Source of the DNA: Acidobacteriota bacterium
Lineage (GTDB): Bacteria; Acidobacteriota; Aminicenantia; UBA2199
Reading direction: 5' to 3'
NCBI GenBank assembly: GCA_028749105.1
Contig: JAQUQF010000001.1
Location: forward strand, 1-42,682
Length of the DNA: 42,682 nucleotides
A program made the position numbers and the translations under genes. The notes under the pieces are model-generated. The model was given only the letters and a program-made list of their open reading frames with translations, was not told where the DNA came from and did no database searches. Shown here piece after piece: positions 1-7,800 of this stretch (its first letter is position 1; each line of letters opens with the position of its first letter).

Positions 1-525
1 CGCCCACGCCGCCGCCGCCGCCGCCTCCCGCGCCGCCGCCCACGCCGCCGCCGCCCACGCCGACGCCGCCGCCTCCTCCCATGCCGCCGCCGCCGCCGCC
101 GCCTCCCGCGCCGCCGCCGCCGATCTGTCGGCTCCCGACAGCCACGCTTTCGCCCAAGTGTGCCATTGGGTATCTGATTTTGGTGTCACCTCTTGCGCCG
201 CCAAAATGGCATAACGAACGCGCTGCTCAATCGTGACAACCGGGAGCGCGATTTGCTTGATTGGACGCATCCGAGTCCAACCCTCTTTCATCTGCCCGTC
301 ACGCAGATTCTTGCCCGCAACCTCGACCGCAAATCCAAGCGGGTCACGGATGTTGGCGTGGATGGGGTTATGCAAAACAGCCAGCAGCGGGTGGATGTAG
401 TCATGCAGCCACCCGGGGCCGCACAGTTCGCCGTGGCCGTCTGTTTCCTTCCACTCCCCGACGGTCCACCGGCAGCCGCCGTGGCTGGTCATGTCCTGAC
501 GCAGCAACTTATAACGGATTTTCAT
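1..525 (-). CDS. Ala-rich WLSGADRS protein, C-terminus cut by window edge
   Basis: The frame opens with ATG at 525, overlapping the stop of the upstream gene by an ATGA junction, and stays open to base 1, giving 175 residues with no stop. Residues 1-120 are a non-repetitive domain beginning MKIRYKLLRQD. The motif TWAKAWLSGADRS (about residues 128-140) precedes a tail of almost pure Ala broken by Trp, Arg-Glu and Ser, encoded by GCG/GCC runs. The same core (LP..TxxQRV...I..A.EV...W..WA..WLSGADR plus Ala tail) recurs at 42678-42220, so the two are paralogs. I recall similar Ala-rich hypothetical proteins in phages but no function. The tail is unusual enough to be length-variable or hard to assemble. 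Confidence 0.8.
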   Translation of the reverse strand, partial: MKIRYKLLRQDMTSHGGCRWTVGEWKETDGHGELCGPGWLHDYIHPLLAVLHNPIHANIRDPLGFAVEVAGKNLRDGQMKEGWTRMRPIKQIALPVVTIEQRVRYAILAAQEVTPKSDTQWHTWAKAWLSGADRSAAAAREAAAAAAAWEEAAASAWAAAAWAAAREAAAAAAWA

Positions 526-806
526 GCAAACTTCCCTTTCTTGGCGTCCCAGCGGACGCGGATGCCGCTTTTTGTGGCGTCTTTTGCGAGATATGCACGA
601 CAGTTTTTCGTCACAACCGCCAACAATCCGTGGTTGTTGAGGTAGTTCAGCACCCGCGCCGCCTCGTTGCCACGCTCAAGACGGTAGCGGCCGATGGTTT
701 CCCATTCGTTATCGTGCAGGGCCGCGCGCTGGAAACTCGCCCCAGAGACCACACCGGTTTCGTTGGCGAACTGTATCCACACCCGCTCCGGCAGTTTCTT
801 GCTCAT
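522..806 (-). CDS. small protein ending in an IRVRW...KKGKFA motif
   Basis: A 94-residue protein starting MSKKLPERVWIQF. It overlaps both neighbours by four bases (ATGA), so it is probably translationally coupled. It has no signal peptide or membrane segment. Its second half (EAARVLNYLNNHG... to IRVRWDAKKGKFA) is clearly related to the 54-residue product at 42263-42099 (EAARVLNELKDY... to IRVRWSAEKGRFV). At both loci this gene is directly followed by a gene starting MKI. No function is recognised; conservation of the C-terminal basic segment within one genome suggests it is the functional part. Confidence 0.8.
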   Translation of the reverse strand: MSKKLPERVWIQFANETGVVSGASFQRAALHDNEWETIGRYRLERGNEAARVLNYLNNHGLLAVVTKNCRAYLAKDATKSGIRVRWDAKKGKFA

Positions 807-1081
807 TTCTCCACTCCTCTGATGCGGTCAATCATAAAAAACGCACCAAACACTATGCCAATCGTGCCCCCGACAAGGGCCATGGTTCCACCCGCAAGGC
901 GAACACCCACCCAGCCGCCCATCATAAAGGCCCCCGCCAACGCGACCATGCGATACAGCACATACAGCCAACCCAAAACGCCGTGGATGATGCACCAGAA
1001 CACGGAGTGGTTCGTTGTCCACGACAACACTATTGCGATCGCGGTCCCCATCCCTATCCCGCAGGAACTACCCTTGCTCAC
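803..1081 (-). CDS. small multi-span membrane protein
   Basis: 92 residues with about three hydrophobic stretches (roughly residues 6-20, 28-52 and 62-84) and a short charged C-terminus (DRIRGVEK). The segment LSWTTNHSVFWCIIHGVLGW followed by LYVLY is a pattern I recall from small uncharacterised bacterial and phage membrane proteins. It overlaps both neighbours by ATGA junctions. Three membrane spans would be compatible with a holin-like role, but the better holin candidates are at 20797-21364, so I leave it as an inner-membrane protein of unknown function. Confidence 0.75.
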   Translation of the reverse strand: MSKGSSCGIGMGTAIAIVLSWTTNHSVFWCIIHGVLGWLYVLYRMVALAGAFMMGGWVGVRLAGGTMALVGGTIGIVFGAFFMIDRIRGVEK

Positions 1082-1359
1082 TTCGCGCCCTCCTTTTTCA
1101 GCAGCTCATCCACAAAGTTCAGGTGCGTCCGGGCTTCACGCACAAGACCGCGCTCAAGGTCTTCTTTTATGCGCTTGAACAGACTGTCCCCGGTAACACG
1201 GCATTTTTTCAAAGCCCAGCGAACGCCGAGCAAGCGCACAACCAACTCAGCAACGAAGCCTTCATGGCTACTTACAACCCCCCTCATTTCGCGCCTCCTT
1301 TCACGCACTTTGCCCTCCTTTTCTTCCAGCCGCCTGCCGAGTGGATCCTCTTTGCTCAT
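1078..1359 (-). CDS. charged helical protein, unknown function
   Basis: 93 residues rich in Arg, Lys and Glu (MSKEDPLGRRLEEKEGKVRE...), probably largely alpha-helical, with no recognised domain. An AGGAG lies about 12 bases upstream of the ATG, a slightly long spacing. It is the first gene of the four-gene overlapping chain 1359 to 1. Coupling to the downstream membrane protein through an ATGA overlap supports it being real. Confidence 0.7.
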   Translation of the reverse strand: MSKEDPLGRRLEEKEGKVRERRREMRGVVSSHEGFVAELVVRLLGVRWALKKCRVTGDSLFKRIKEDLERGLVREARTHLNFVDELLKKEGAK

Positions 1360-1363
1360 AATT

Positions 1364-1716
1364 TTACGACACTCCTAACCGATATGTGTTCAGCCGGGCC
1401 GGCTCGGCGCGCGCGCACCCCCCCCCGCCCCTGCGCGCTCCCGCCCGCACCCGCCCGCGGTCGCCCCGGCGCGCGCTCGCCCGCCCACGCTCGCCCGCGC
1501 CTGGGCGCCCAGGCCAATCAACCACCAGCTCGCCACCACTCTCCCTGGCCACCCCGTGCCCGGCCAGCGCCAGGTCGGCGCCGATCCGGATCTGCCGGCC
1601 ACCCTGGGCCCCAGGTCAGGCAAGGTCCACCGCCGCCGGCGGATGATGCCCAGGACGCCCGACCGGACCATCCCCAGGATCACCGGCCGCCGCCGCCATT
1701 GATTCCGCGCTCGCAT
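1364..1716 (-). other. extremely GC-rich segment with competing reading frames
   Basis: An ATG at 1716 has a good Shine-Dalgarno (AAGGGG, 5-base spacer) and opens a frame to 1390 encoding an Arg/Trp/Gly-rich sequence (MRARNQWRRRPVILGMVR...). A second frame, open from about 1620 and ending at 1364, reads IRIGADLALAGHGVARES then GGELVVDWPG and looks more like ordinary protein. Either one gene is frameshifted here (real or an error in the GC-rich tract around 1390-1500) or neither frame is coding. I cannot decide, so no CDS is called. Confidence 0.4.
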
Positions 1717-1864
1717 ATTCACCCCTTGCATAGTCGTATAATCTTTATTATGAGTTGACCTCGCAATCCATAAAGCTCTATTTTGCAAGCACTTATGACT
1801 TCTGAAGATTTTGACCTTTGCATCTCCAAAATCATGATTTCATAAACCCTTGTAATTGTGTGAA
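1717..1864. other. AT-rich intergenic spacer
   Basis: This spacer is much more AT-rich than its surroundings and separates the HTH gene (stop at 1865) from the GC-rich segment. On the minus strand, TTGCGA followed about 18 bases later by ATTATA is a weak sigma-70-like pair near 1773-1740 that could drive the 1359-1 operon. Nothing else is recognisable. Confidence 0.35.
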
Positions 1865-2656
1865 TTATGGAAGTCGGTGGGGAGCGCTCCCAGCGCCAGG
1901 TTGGTCAGGTGGTCCCCCTGGATCGCCCAGGTCGGCCCCAGGATTGCTATCCAGCCGGACCCCAAGATTCCCCTGGCCGGCACTATCCGCGTCATTCCTG
2001 GCGGGTCCTGGCGTTTCCCTGGTCGCGCTATAGGGTTGGTCGCCGGCCGGCTGGACCTCCGCGCCATCAGGATCACTCGCGGCCTGGCGATTGGGATCCC
2101 CGGCCGGGCCCAGCAGCTTCCCCTTTGCCGCCGGCCTTTCCTCCTCCAAACCGATACGTGGTAGATTGTCCAGATACTCTCGGACATCCTCCGGCGTTAC
2201 TTCGCGCGTGGTCTCCACACGCACGGTGGGCCCGCCAGAAAGCAACTCTGATTTATCAGTCAGGATGCCCGCCAAAATCCCCAGATCGCGCGCAGGAATC
2301 TTTCGTGCGCGCTCATCATCAGACAGTAGTTCAATGATCCCCTCAACACACATGCGCGATGCTTCCCTACTCAAGGAAGCTATCCTTTGTTTTTCTATTG
2401 CTACATTCGCGGGCTCGCGCGCTCTGACCGCCAACACGGTGTGCGGACTCACGCACAGGATTCGCGCTATCCGCTGGACTCCTATTCCCTCCGCGCCCAA
2501 GGCAATTATGGCTCGATACTTTTCAGGCTCCGCAGAAAAAAGACGCGCCGCCGTGAAGGTTGGATTACGGCCACTTTCCTCCTCCTGAAAAAGACGCGCT
2601 GGCATCTGATCAGAAGAAAACAGCATAGGCTGTTGTTGTATCAACGATTCCGACAT
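1865..2656 (-). CDS. HTH DNA-binding protein with disordered tail
   Basis: 263 residues with a GGGAG ribosome site just before the ATG. Residues about 45-80 (EPEKYRAIIALGAEGIGVQR then IARILCVSPHTVLAVRARE) form a clear helix-turn-helix of the sigma/transposase-like type. Residues 85-160 look helical and end in a conserved-looking GGPTVRVE. From about 175 the protein is Pro/Gly/Asp/Ala-rich and probably disordered. It overlaps the transglycosylase gene by 16 bases. A late regulator, a DNA-packaging accessory or a small-terminase-like role are all possible; position at the end of the late block does not decide. Confidence 0.75.
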   Translation of the reverse strand: MSESLIQQQPMLFSSDQMPARLFQEEESGRNPTFTAARLFSAEPEKYRAIIALGAEGIGVQRIARILCVSPHTVLAVRAREPANVAIEKQRIASLSREASRMCVEGIIELLSDDERARKIPARDLGILAGILTDKSELLSGGPTVRVETTREVTPEDVREYLDNLPRIGLEEERPAAKGKLLGPAGDPNRQAASDPDGAEVQPAGDQPYSATRETPGPARNDADSAGQGNLGVRLDSNPGADLGDPGGPPDQPGAGSAPHRLP

Positions 2657-2976
2657 AACTCCCTCTGGACCTTACGCCAGTAAAAAACGGTCGCTGGTTT
2701 CCGATCGCCGCGGGGCCCACCATTCCAGATGCGCGCAATCCGCTCTGGACTGGCACTTGGTCCGGCGTAATGGCGAAGGTAAAGCTCAGCTATTCTGAGC
2801 GCGTGGTGGGGCACTAGCGCCGCGTGATGGGTGTATTGGGTGCCATAGATCCGATTGACATCCAGCACTACCGCCTTATGGATCTGCATGACCCCCAGGG
2901 CCCGGCCCTGATCGCCTACCGCGGCCGGGTTATTCCCCGACTCGACGATGATCATCGCCGCCAACAGTTGCGCCAT
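2641..2976 (-). CDS. lytic transglycosylase-like peptidoglycan hydrolase
   Basis: 111 residues from ATG 2976 (a GTG at 2979 is the alternative). The N-terminus MAQLLAAMIIVESGNNPAAV carries the catalytic-type Glu (E12) in the ESGNNP context of lysozyme-like/SLT transglycosylases, followed by GDQGRALGVMQIH and a C-terminal ARIWNGGPRG. These are hallmarks of the fold; the enzyme would cleave the glycan backbone of peptidoglycan. There is no signal peptide, so it needs a holin for lysis or acts as a virion-borne wall-opening enzyme during entry. It sits about 20 kb from the holins, next to the giant injected-type protein, which favours either role equally. Confidence 0.8.
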   Translation of the reverse strand: MAQLLAAMIIVESGNNPAAVGDQGRALGVMQIHKAVVLDVNRIYGTQYTHHAALVPHHALRIAELYLRHYAGPSASPERIARIWNGGPRGDRKPATVFYWRKVQRELCRNR

Positions 2977-3206
2977 CACTTTCCACCCCCATCAGGCACA
3001 GGGAAAAAAAAGACGCCCCAGTTGCGCCGAACAGCGGCAGCTAGGACGCATGAACCATCAGCGGCCAGGTAACGGTTACCGGCCCAGGCAAGGACTTCTT
3101 GAGGCTGGCCAGGGCGGCCAGGATGCTGCTTAACGAGGATTGATTGCGGAAGATTTCCGCGATCAAAGAAAGCGGCGACGACTGAACTCAGCGGCCCCTT
3201 TGACAT
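2976..3206 (-). CDS. small protein upstream of transglycosylase, unknown
   Basis: About 76 residues from ATG 3206 (MSKGPLSSVVAAFFDRGNLP...); an in-frame TTG at 3218 is a weaker alternative. Its stop overlaps the start of the transglycosylase gene (TGATG), so the two are probably co-translated. No domain is recognised. The 84-bp palindrome lies about 50 bases upstream of its start and could affect its expression. Confidence 0.6.
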   Translation of the reverse strand: MSKGPLSSVVAAFFDRGNLPQSILVKQHPGRPGQPQEVLAWAGNRYLAADGSCVLAAAVRRNWGVFFFPVPDGGGK

Positions 3207-3255
3207 CACACCACCCAATCAACATCAGTAGGTAAAAGGATTCCCTACCGTAAGT

Positions 3256-3339
3256 GGTTGATTATCAAAGATTTGCAGAATGATAAGATTTATGCGACGT
3301 TCGCAATCTTACCGTTCTGGAGTCTTTGATACATCAACC
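3256..3339. repeat. 84-bp imperfect palindrome in intergenic space
   Basis: Left arm GGTTGATTATCAAAGA (from 3256) pairs with TCTTTGATACATCAACC (to 3339) with one extra base. The inner arms CAGAATGATAAGATT and AATCTTACCGTTCTG pair at 13 of 15 positions. The centre is TGCGA-CGT-TCGCA (3293-3305). There is no T-run on either side, so it is not a standard intrinsic terminator. It lies in a 200-bp AT-rich gap (3207-3406). It could be an operator pair, an RNA regulatory hairpin, a replication origin element or the remnant of a mobile element. Confidence 0.8.
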
Positions 3340-3406
3340 GGGAAAAATCTCCCCAACTAAAGGCAAGCTACAGGCCGACGCTCATTCTGTCAAGATTTAT
3401 TTTCAA

Positions 3407-4000
3407 TTATTTTAGCCGAAAGATTCTATCGGAAAATCTAGCTCGTATCGAAGAAACTATCTGATCGTCCGAACCGTAGGTGGCCAACAAAAACATTGGA
3501 TCCAATTCCTTATATTCAGCGCCTCCAGCAACTCTACTGAAGTAAGCAAACCGGATTTGGATGGCGACGGCATGATTCGATTTCAATACAGTTGGCCATA
3601 CCATCATAAAGGGAAATATAGATTTTGCTGCATCTTGTGATGTAGGGAAAAGGTGGAATCCATGCCGCAATAACTCATCCCTTATTGCTACCCTGATCTT
3701 TATGGCAACATCGGGCTCGGATCCTTCCTCCAATTCCGTGACATATGCATACTGCGGTTGCTGATTCAATCCTGGAATCAACGGCGCCAAGGCCGGGCTC
3801 GGACTCGCCGGAGCGGGCGGCGCCATCTCCGGCACGGCATCGCTTTCCCAGAAATTAGAGGTGGCGTTGGTCGGCATAGACTCCAGCTCAAAACCTGGCG
3901 GTAGTTCTGCCGATTTAAAACCCGGCGGCAGCCTGGGATCAGCGGCAAAGGCCACCACTACAAGTCCACAACAAAGGCAAATCAGGAGCATTGGTTTCAT
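3407..4000 (-). CDS. exported protein with PPGF motifs
   Basis: 197 residues from ATG 4000, which has a GGGGGGAG ribosome site; the ATG overlaps the upstream stop (ATGA). Residues 1-20 (MKPMLLICLCCGLVVVAFAA) are a Sec signal peptide, probably cut after AFA. Directly after it come two PPGF motifs (LPPGFKSAELPPGFELESMP), matching the PPGFELE repeats at the start of the giant protein at 15484. A Pro/Ala linker follows, then a roughly 120-residue domain (YVTELEEGSEPDVAIKIRVA...) that I do not recognise. The 3' half of the gene is noticeably AT-richer than its neighbours, suggesting acquisition. It would act in the periplasm or outer envelope. Confidence 0.75.
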   Translation of the reverse strand: MKPMLLICLCCGLVVVAFAADPRLPPGFKSAELPPGFELESMPTNATSNFWESDAVPEMAPPAPASPSPALAPLIPGLNQQPQYAYVTELEEGSEPDVAIKIRVAIRDELLRHGFHLFPTSQDAAKSIFPFMMVWPTVLKSNHAVAIQIRFAYFSRVAGGAEYKELDPMFLLATYGSDDQIVSSIRARFSDRIFRLK

Positions 4001-4179
4001 AACTCCCCCCGTTGCCGGGCCCATCGGATCTTGGCGGCCCTAATCGCCGCCCGGCGTTTTCTCGCTCCTCGGCCGGCGTGGCCGCCAATCTTCCCCCAGG
4101 CGACTGCGGCGGCGTGGGTAATGATAGCGGTCTCAATCACCGTCCCGCACTTTGGGCAGATAACTTTTCCGCTGTTCAT
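3997..4179 (-). CDS. small zinc-ribbon-like basic protein
   Basis: 60 residues from ATG 4179, which has an excellent AAGGAGGAAGA ribosome site. It starts MNSGKVICPKCGTVIE, with one CPKCG knuckle, then becomes strongly basic (GKIGGHAGRGARKRRAAIRA). No second Cys pair is visible, so zinc binding would need dimerisation. Nucleic-acid binding is a reasonable inference. It overlaps the previous gene by 47 bases and the next by four. Confidence 0.7.
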   Translation of the reverse strand: MNSGKVICPKCGTVIETAIITHAAAVAWGKIGGHAGRGARKRRAAIRAAKIRWARQRGEL

Positions 4180-4390
4180 TCTTCCTCCTTTTGCGCTCAG
4201 CGGCCCGCTCGGCCGCATACCAGCGGGCCATAACCCAAAAGACCTTCGACAGCGCCGCCCGATATGTAATGCGCCGGCGCTCTTCCCGCAAGCCTAAAAT
4301 GTCCCCTGGCTCCAGACTTACAATCAGCCGCCGCCCAGAGGCTAATGGCCGCTCTCCGCGCCTTTTCACCGTCTTCTTTAGTCCTGTCAT
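4133..4390 (-). CDS. small basic protein, unknown function
   Basis: 85 residues, MTGLKKTVKRRGERPLASGR... , with a central segment (LIVSLEPGDILGLREERRRI then TYRAAL) resembling small phage proteins that carry an LxPGDxLxLR-type beta turn. Very rich in Arg and Lys. Its start overlaps the upstream stop by ATGA and its end overlaps the next gene by 47 bases. No function can be given. Confidence 0.65.
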   Translation of the reverse strand: MTGLKKTVKRRGERPLASGRRLIVSLEPGDILGLREERRRITYRAALSKVFWVMARWYAAERAAERKRRKNEQRKSYLPKVRDGD

Positions 4391-4617
4391 GATACACCCC
4401 TTAATATGGCGGCCAAGCGGGCATCGTCCGCGTCAATACGGCGTTGCAGCGACTCCGCCGCCCGGAAGTCTTCCCCTGCCACAAACCATTTGATTTCCTC
4501 GATGTGCTTCAAGATCAGGCGGGCCTTGTTGACCCCGAAACATACACCGTGATCCCTGGGATCCTCCTTCAAGATGATCGTGGGATGCCCGTGATACTGC
4601 GATCGTTCTGCACTCAT
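4387..4617 (-). CDS. small conserved-type phage protein
   Basis: 76 residues from ATG 4617, preceded by AAAGGGGGGAAC. The pattern YHGHPTIILKEDPRDHGVCF then GVNKARLILKHIEEIKWFV resembles a widespread family of small uncharacterised phage proteins (H-G-x-P-x-I-x-L ... F-G-x-x-K-A-x-L-I-L). It is the first gene after the giant gene and the first of four overlapping small genes (4617 to 3407). A sigma-54-like element lies 29-45 bases upstream. Confidence 0.75.
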   Translation of the reverse strand: MSAERSQYHGHPTIILKEDPRDHGVCFGVNKARLILKHIEEIKWFVAGEDFRAAESLQRRIDADDARLAAILRGVS

Positions 4618-4645
4618 AGTTCCCCCCTTTCTTACCAACCCTATA

Positions 4646-4662
4646 GAGCAACTTTCATGCCA
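4646..4662 (-). promoter_or_regulatory. sigma-54-like -24/-12 promoter element
   Basis: The minus strand reads TTGGCATGAAAGTTGCT. GG and GC are separated by exactly 10 bases, and TGGCA plus TTGCT match the RpoN consensus with one deviation (T for C after TGGCA). Transcription would start near 4636, giving a short leader before the ribosome site of the gene at 4617. No enhancer sites were identified. Confidence 0.4.
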
Positions 4663-4804
4663 AGCAGCTTCGTATATGACAAGAATACATAATCCCCTTA
4701 TATTTCGACGCTTTTAGTTTTCGCCTGGGCACCAATCCGTAGCAGCTTCGCAAAAATGATATTGTAATTCCGCAAAACTGCTACGCGGCGGGGTGTTTGG
4801 ACGG
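4663..4804. other. AT-rich intergenic region with an 8-bp inverted repeat
   Basis: CGTAGCAG (4738-4745) and CTGCTACG (4778-4785) form a perfect 8-bp stem around a 32-base loop, which itself contains two copies of a CGCAAAA word. GCAGCTTCG occurs twice (near 4664 and 4742). There is no U-tract, so a terminator is not supported; a protein-binding site after the giant gene is possible. Confidence 0.4.
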
Positions 4805-7800
4805 CTAACGCCGGTCTTCTATGACCGTTTGTAGGCGCTGATATTTCTCGGCAGAGGTGGGAGCCTGGAGACTGGTTCGCAGGTCCAGAGGTAGAAGTTT
4901 GGCGATTTCTTCTTTCTTTACCGACTCCAGGAAGTTTGCCGCATAATGCCGCTTGATTGCCAGCGCCGGCGGTAATGGCTGGTTGGGATACTTCTGGAGC
5001 AGGTATGCTCCCTCTGCCAGTTTGACTCTGACCTCCGGCGTCAGAACATCTTGGAGCCGCCTGGTGCGCTTGAATGTCGCCATCATCTTATCTATTTCCA
5101 GCCGATTCTCGGCCATCTGATCCCCTGCTGACTTCGAACTCCGCGCCAGGTATTCCTTGTAGCCTACATTGGAGACCTTGAGCCGCCGCCCGAGACTGGC
5201 GGCCACCAGCGGGATCCGCAAAAACTTTTCAATCCCGCTGGTGGGCAGGTCCGGATTGGTATCAAACCGCCCGAGTAACCCGCCCAAGCTCTGATTCCAC
5301 TCCATTTGTGCGACCTTGATCGCGTCCTCGGGCCCGATCTCCCGGGCCTCATCCCGCGATAGCATCGGCCGCCCGCGCGCCATGGGATTTCCCCCGCCGG
5401 CCAGGATCAGGCCGTCATAGAGCATCTTGGTCATGGGGTTTATGCCTGGCAACTGTCCACCGGCGAACGAAGCCAGATTGCCGGCCACCTGCTTCCAGTC
5501 CTGGGCGGGCCCGATCCCCGCGAGCGCGAGCGCGCTGTTGGCCAGGGCCGCCACTACCCTCTCGGGTTCTGCCCAGACATGCCGGTAATAGAGGACTTTG
5601 CGCTCTTTCCTGTCCACCCAGCACAGAGGGATGCAGAGATAATTCATTTTATCAGATTCAGAGATGGAAAGATCCATTTCTTCGGATTCGTTACGCTTCT
5701 TCCGGCCGGCCAGCCACATCCCCAGGCCGCCAAAGACCAAGGCCCGCAGCGCCAACGGCCAGATCACCCGCCGGGCAGAGTTCCAGGCAAATTCGGCCGG
5801 CCGGTTCCGGGCTGTCCGCCAGAGCGAGCGCGAGCCCTCTTTGATTGCGTTGTAGAACAGAACAGCCAGGCGGATGTTGGGCGTATAACTCCCCTTTTCG
5901 AGGAAATCAGGCGAGCCGCTCATCATTCGCACCGTAATCCTCTTTTCCCATTCCGGCATATCGGGTTGGTATTTATCCAGGTGTTGCATCCCGGCAATCT
6001 TGACGGTTCGCTCTAAAACCTGGCCATATTCGCCCTGGTGCTTGAGCCAGTCTAGCATCACCCTAAATAATTCCTTGTCCCGGGTGCTGTCCAGGGGATC
6101 CAGGCCGCGCCGTTTCATTTCCCGGATAAACGGATCCGTCTCCGCGCCTTCGCCCCAATATCCTTCGCTACGGGATATGACCATCCCGCGCTTGAGGGCC
6201 AGCATGGCCAGCGCGTTTTCCCGCCCCGCGTATTGCTGGTGGGCTGCCCGGAAGCTCGATAATGCAAACTCCCCAAAGGCGCCCCCGGTCCCAGGCACGT
6301 ATTCCCGCCAGCGCCGCCAGGTCCCGGGCATCTGGAAGTTGAACGCGCCGACGTCTCGGGGAAAATTGGTAATAAACCAAAACCACGGATTCTTGGCCGT
6401 GATCCCGGAGGCGATCACGTCGTTGGCCACCTGGAGCGCGCCCTGGGCCAGGGAATGGGTCATAATCGAGTTACCCCGATTCCATTGGTCCACCAGGAAG
6501 CGCGGGGCATACCAGGCGTATAGCTCCCCTTTGTGTATGCAGTAAATTGTTCCAATCCGAGCATCATCGCGTTCAATAAACTCCAGCCGCCGCCCGGTCC
6601 ATTGTTTCTCTGCCTGCCGAAATAGATCCTGGTATGGCGAGTTGAGCATAGCCTGGATGGCCACCCATTTAGCGCGTTCTTTATACATCCAGTTGATCAG
6701 CGCGGCGCCCTTTAGTAGTGTGGCGCTTTCGGGGTTGGCAATCGGTCCGGTCATGCCGATTTGACGATAAACTTTATTCCCCACGCCCGATCCCAGCCGG
6801 TTGTTAAGCGCCTGCTGCAGGCTATCCTCGGTCTCATTCCAGCGCCCGCGGACCGCGGCAAACGTGCAATATACGCGGTTGTCTTCCAGCCATTTCTGGA
6901 GTGCTTCATCCAGGATCTCAAACTCCCTGGCCTGGCCGACGACCTCTTGCTGCCAGATCTCGGAGAGCTTCTTCTGCGAAGCTTCCAGGGCCGCAAACCG
7001 TTCCGGCCCCAGGTTGCGTTTCAATTCCTCGATCCGTTCCCTGGCGCTTTTCGGCGTGGCCAGCCAGGGGTTGGCCAGGTTCATCCGGCCGCCGGTGGAG
7101 TCCCGCCATTCGTAGCCTACCCGCAGCAGGAAGTCATACTCCCCGCGATCCTTCCGGTTGAGCCCCAGCTTTTCGCTGGGCGCCACCACTTCGGAATTGA
7201 CGCGCGCGGCAAATCGTTCAATGGGCGCCCCGCGGTAAAGGTAGTCGGAAAGCGCTCCCAGGGCCGGGCCGCCCTGGTCTTTGGGCAGGCGTTCCAGCCG
7301 CCATTGGTAGGGCCGGAAGATCCGGTCCAGTTTCATGCTGAATTCTTCCTGGCGCTCCATCCTGGTTGGCGCCAGGCTGGATTGGATCACCAGCAGTTGG
7401 TCCTGGGCTTCCATGTCCGCGCGCAGGTTGCGGACCCAATCCTCGCGCGCCGTGCCAGCCTTGATCTTCTCCTGAATCGCATCGTATTCCCGCTTGAGCG
7501 CCGGGCGTTGTTCCAGGTATTCGTAGAACAGGTGCGTGAATAGTGGCGCGCGCTTGTGGACCGCCGCCGGGTTATTGAGCAGGGCGCTGACCGCCTCGGC
7601 ATACATCTCCTCGGGCTTGTCGTAGTAGGGCTGCCATTCTCCTCCTCCGCGCCACCAGAGGATGAGGTTCTTGAGTTCGGCCTTGACCTGGCCTAGCGTG
7701 ATCATGCCGCGGCGATCGGTTTCACGCTTGACCAGTTCGGCGTAATGCTGGCTGACCTGCTTCTTCCAGGCGTCCCGTTGGCCAGCGGGCGGCCGTTTGC

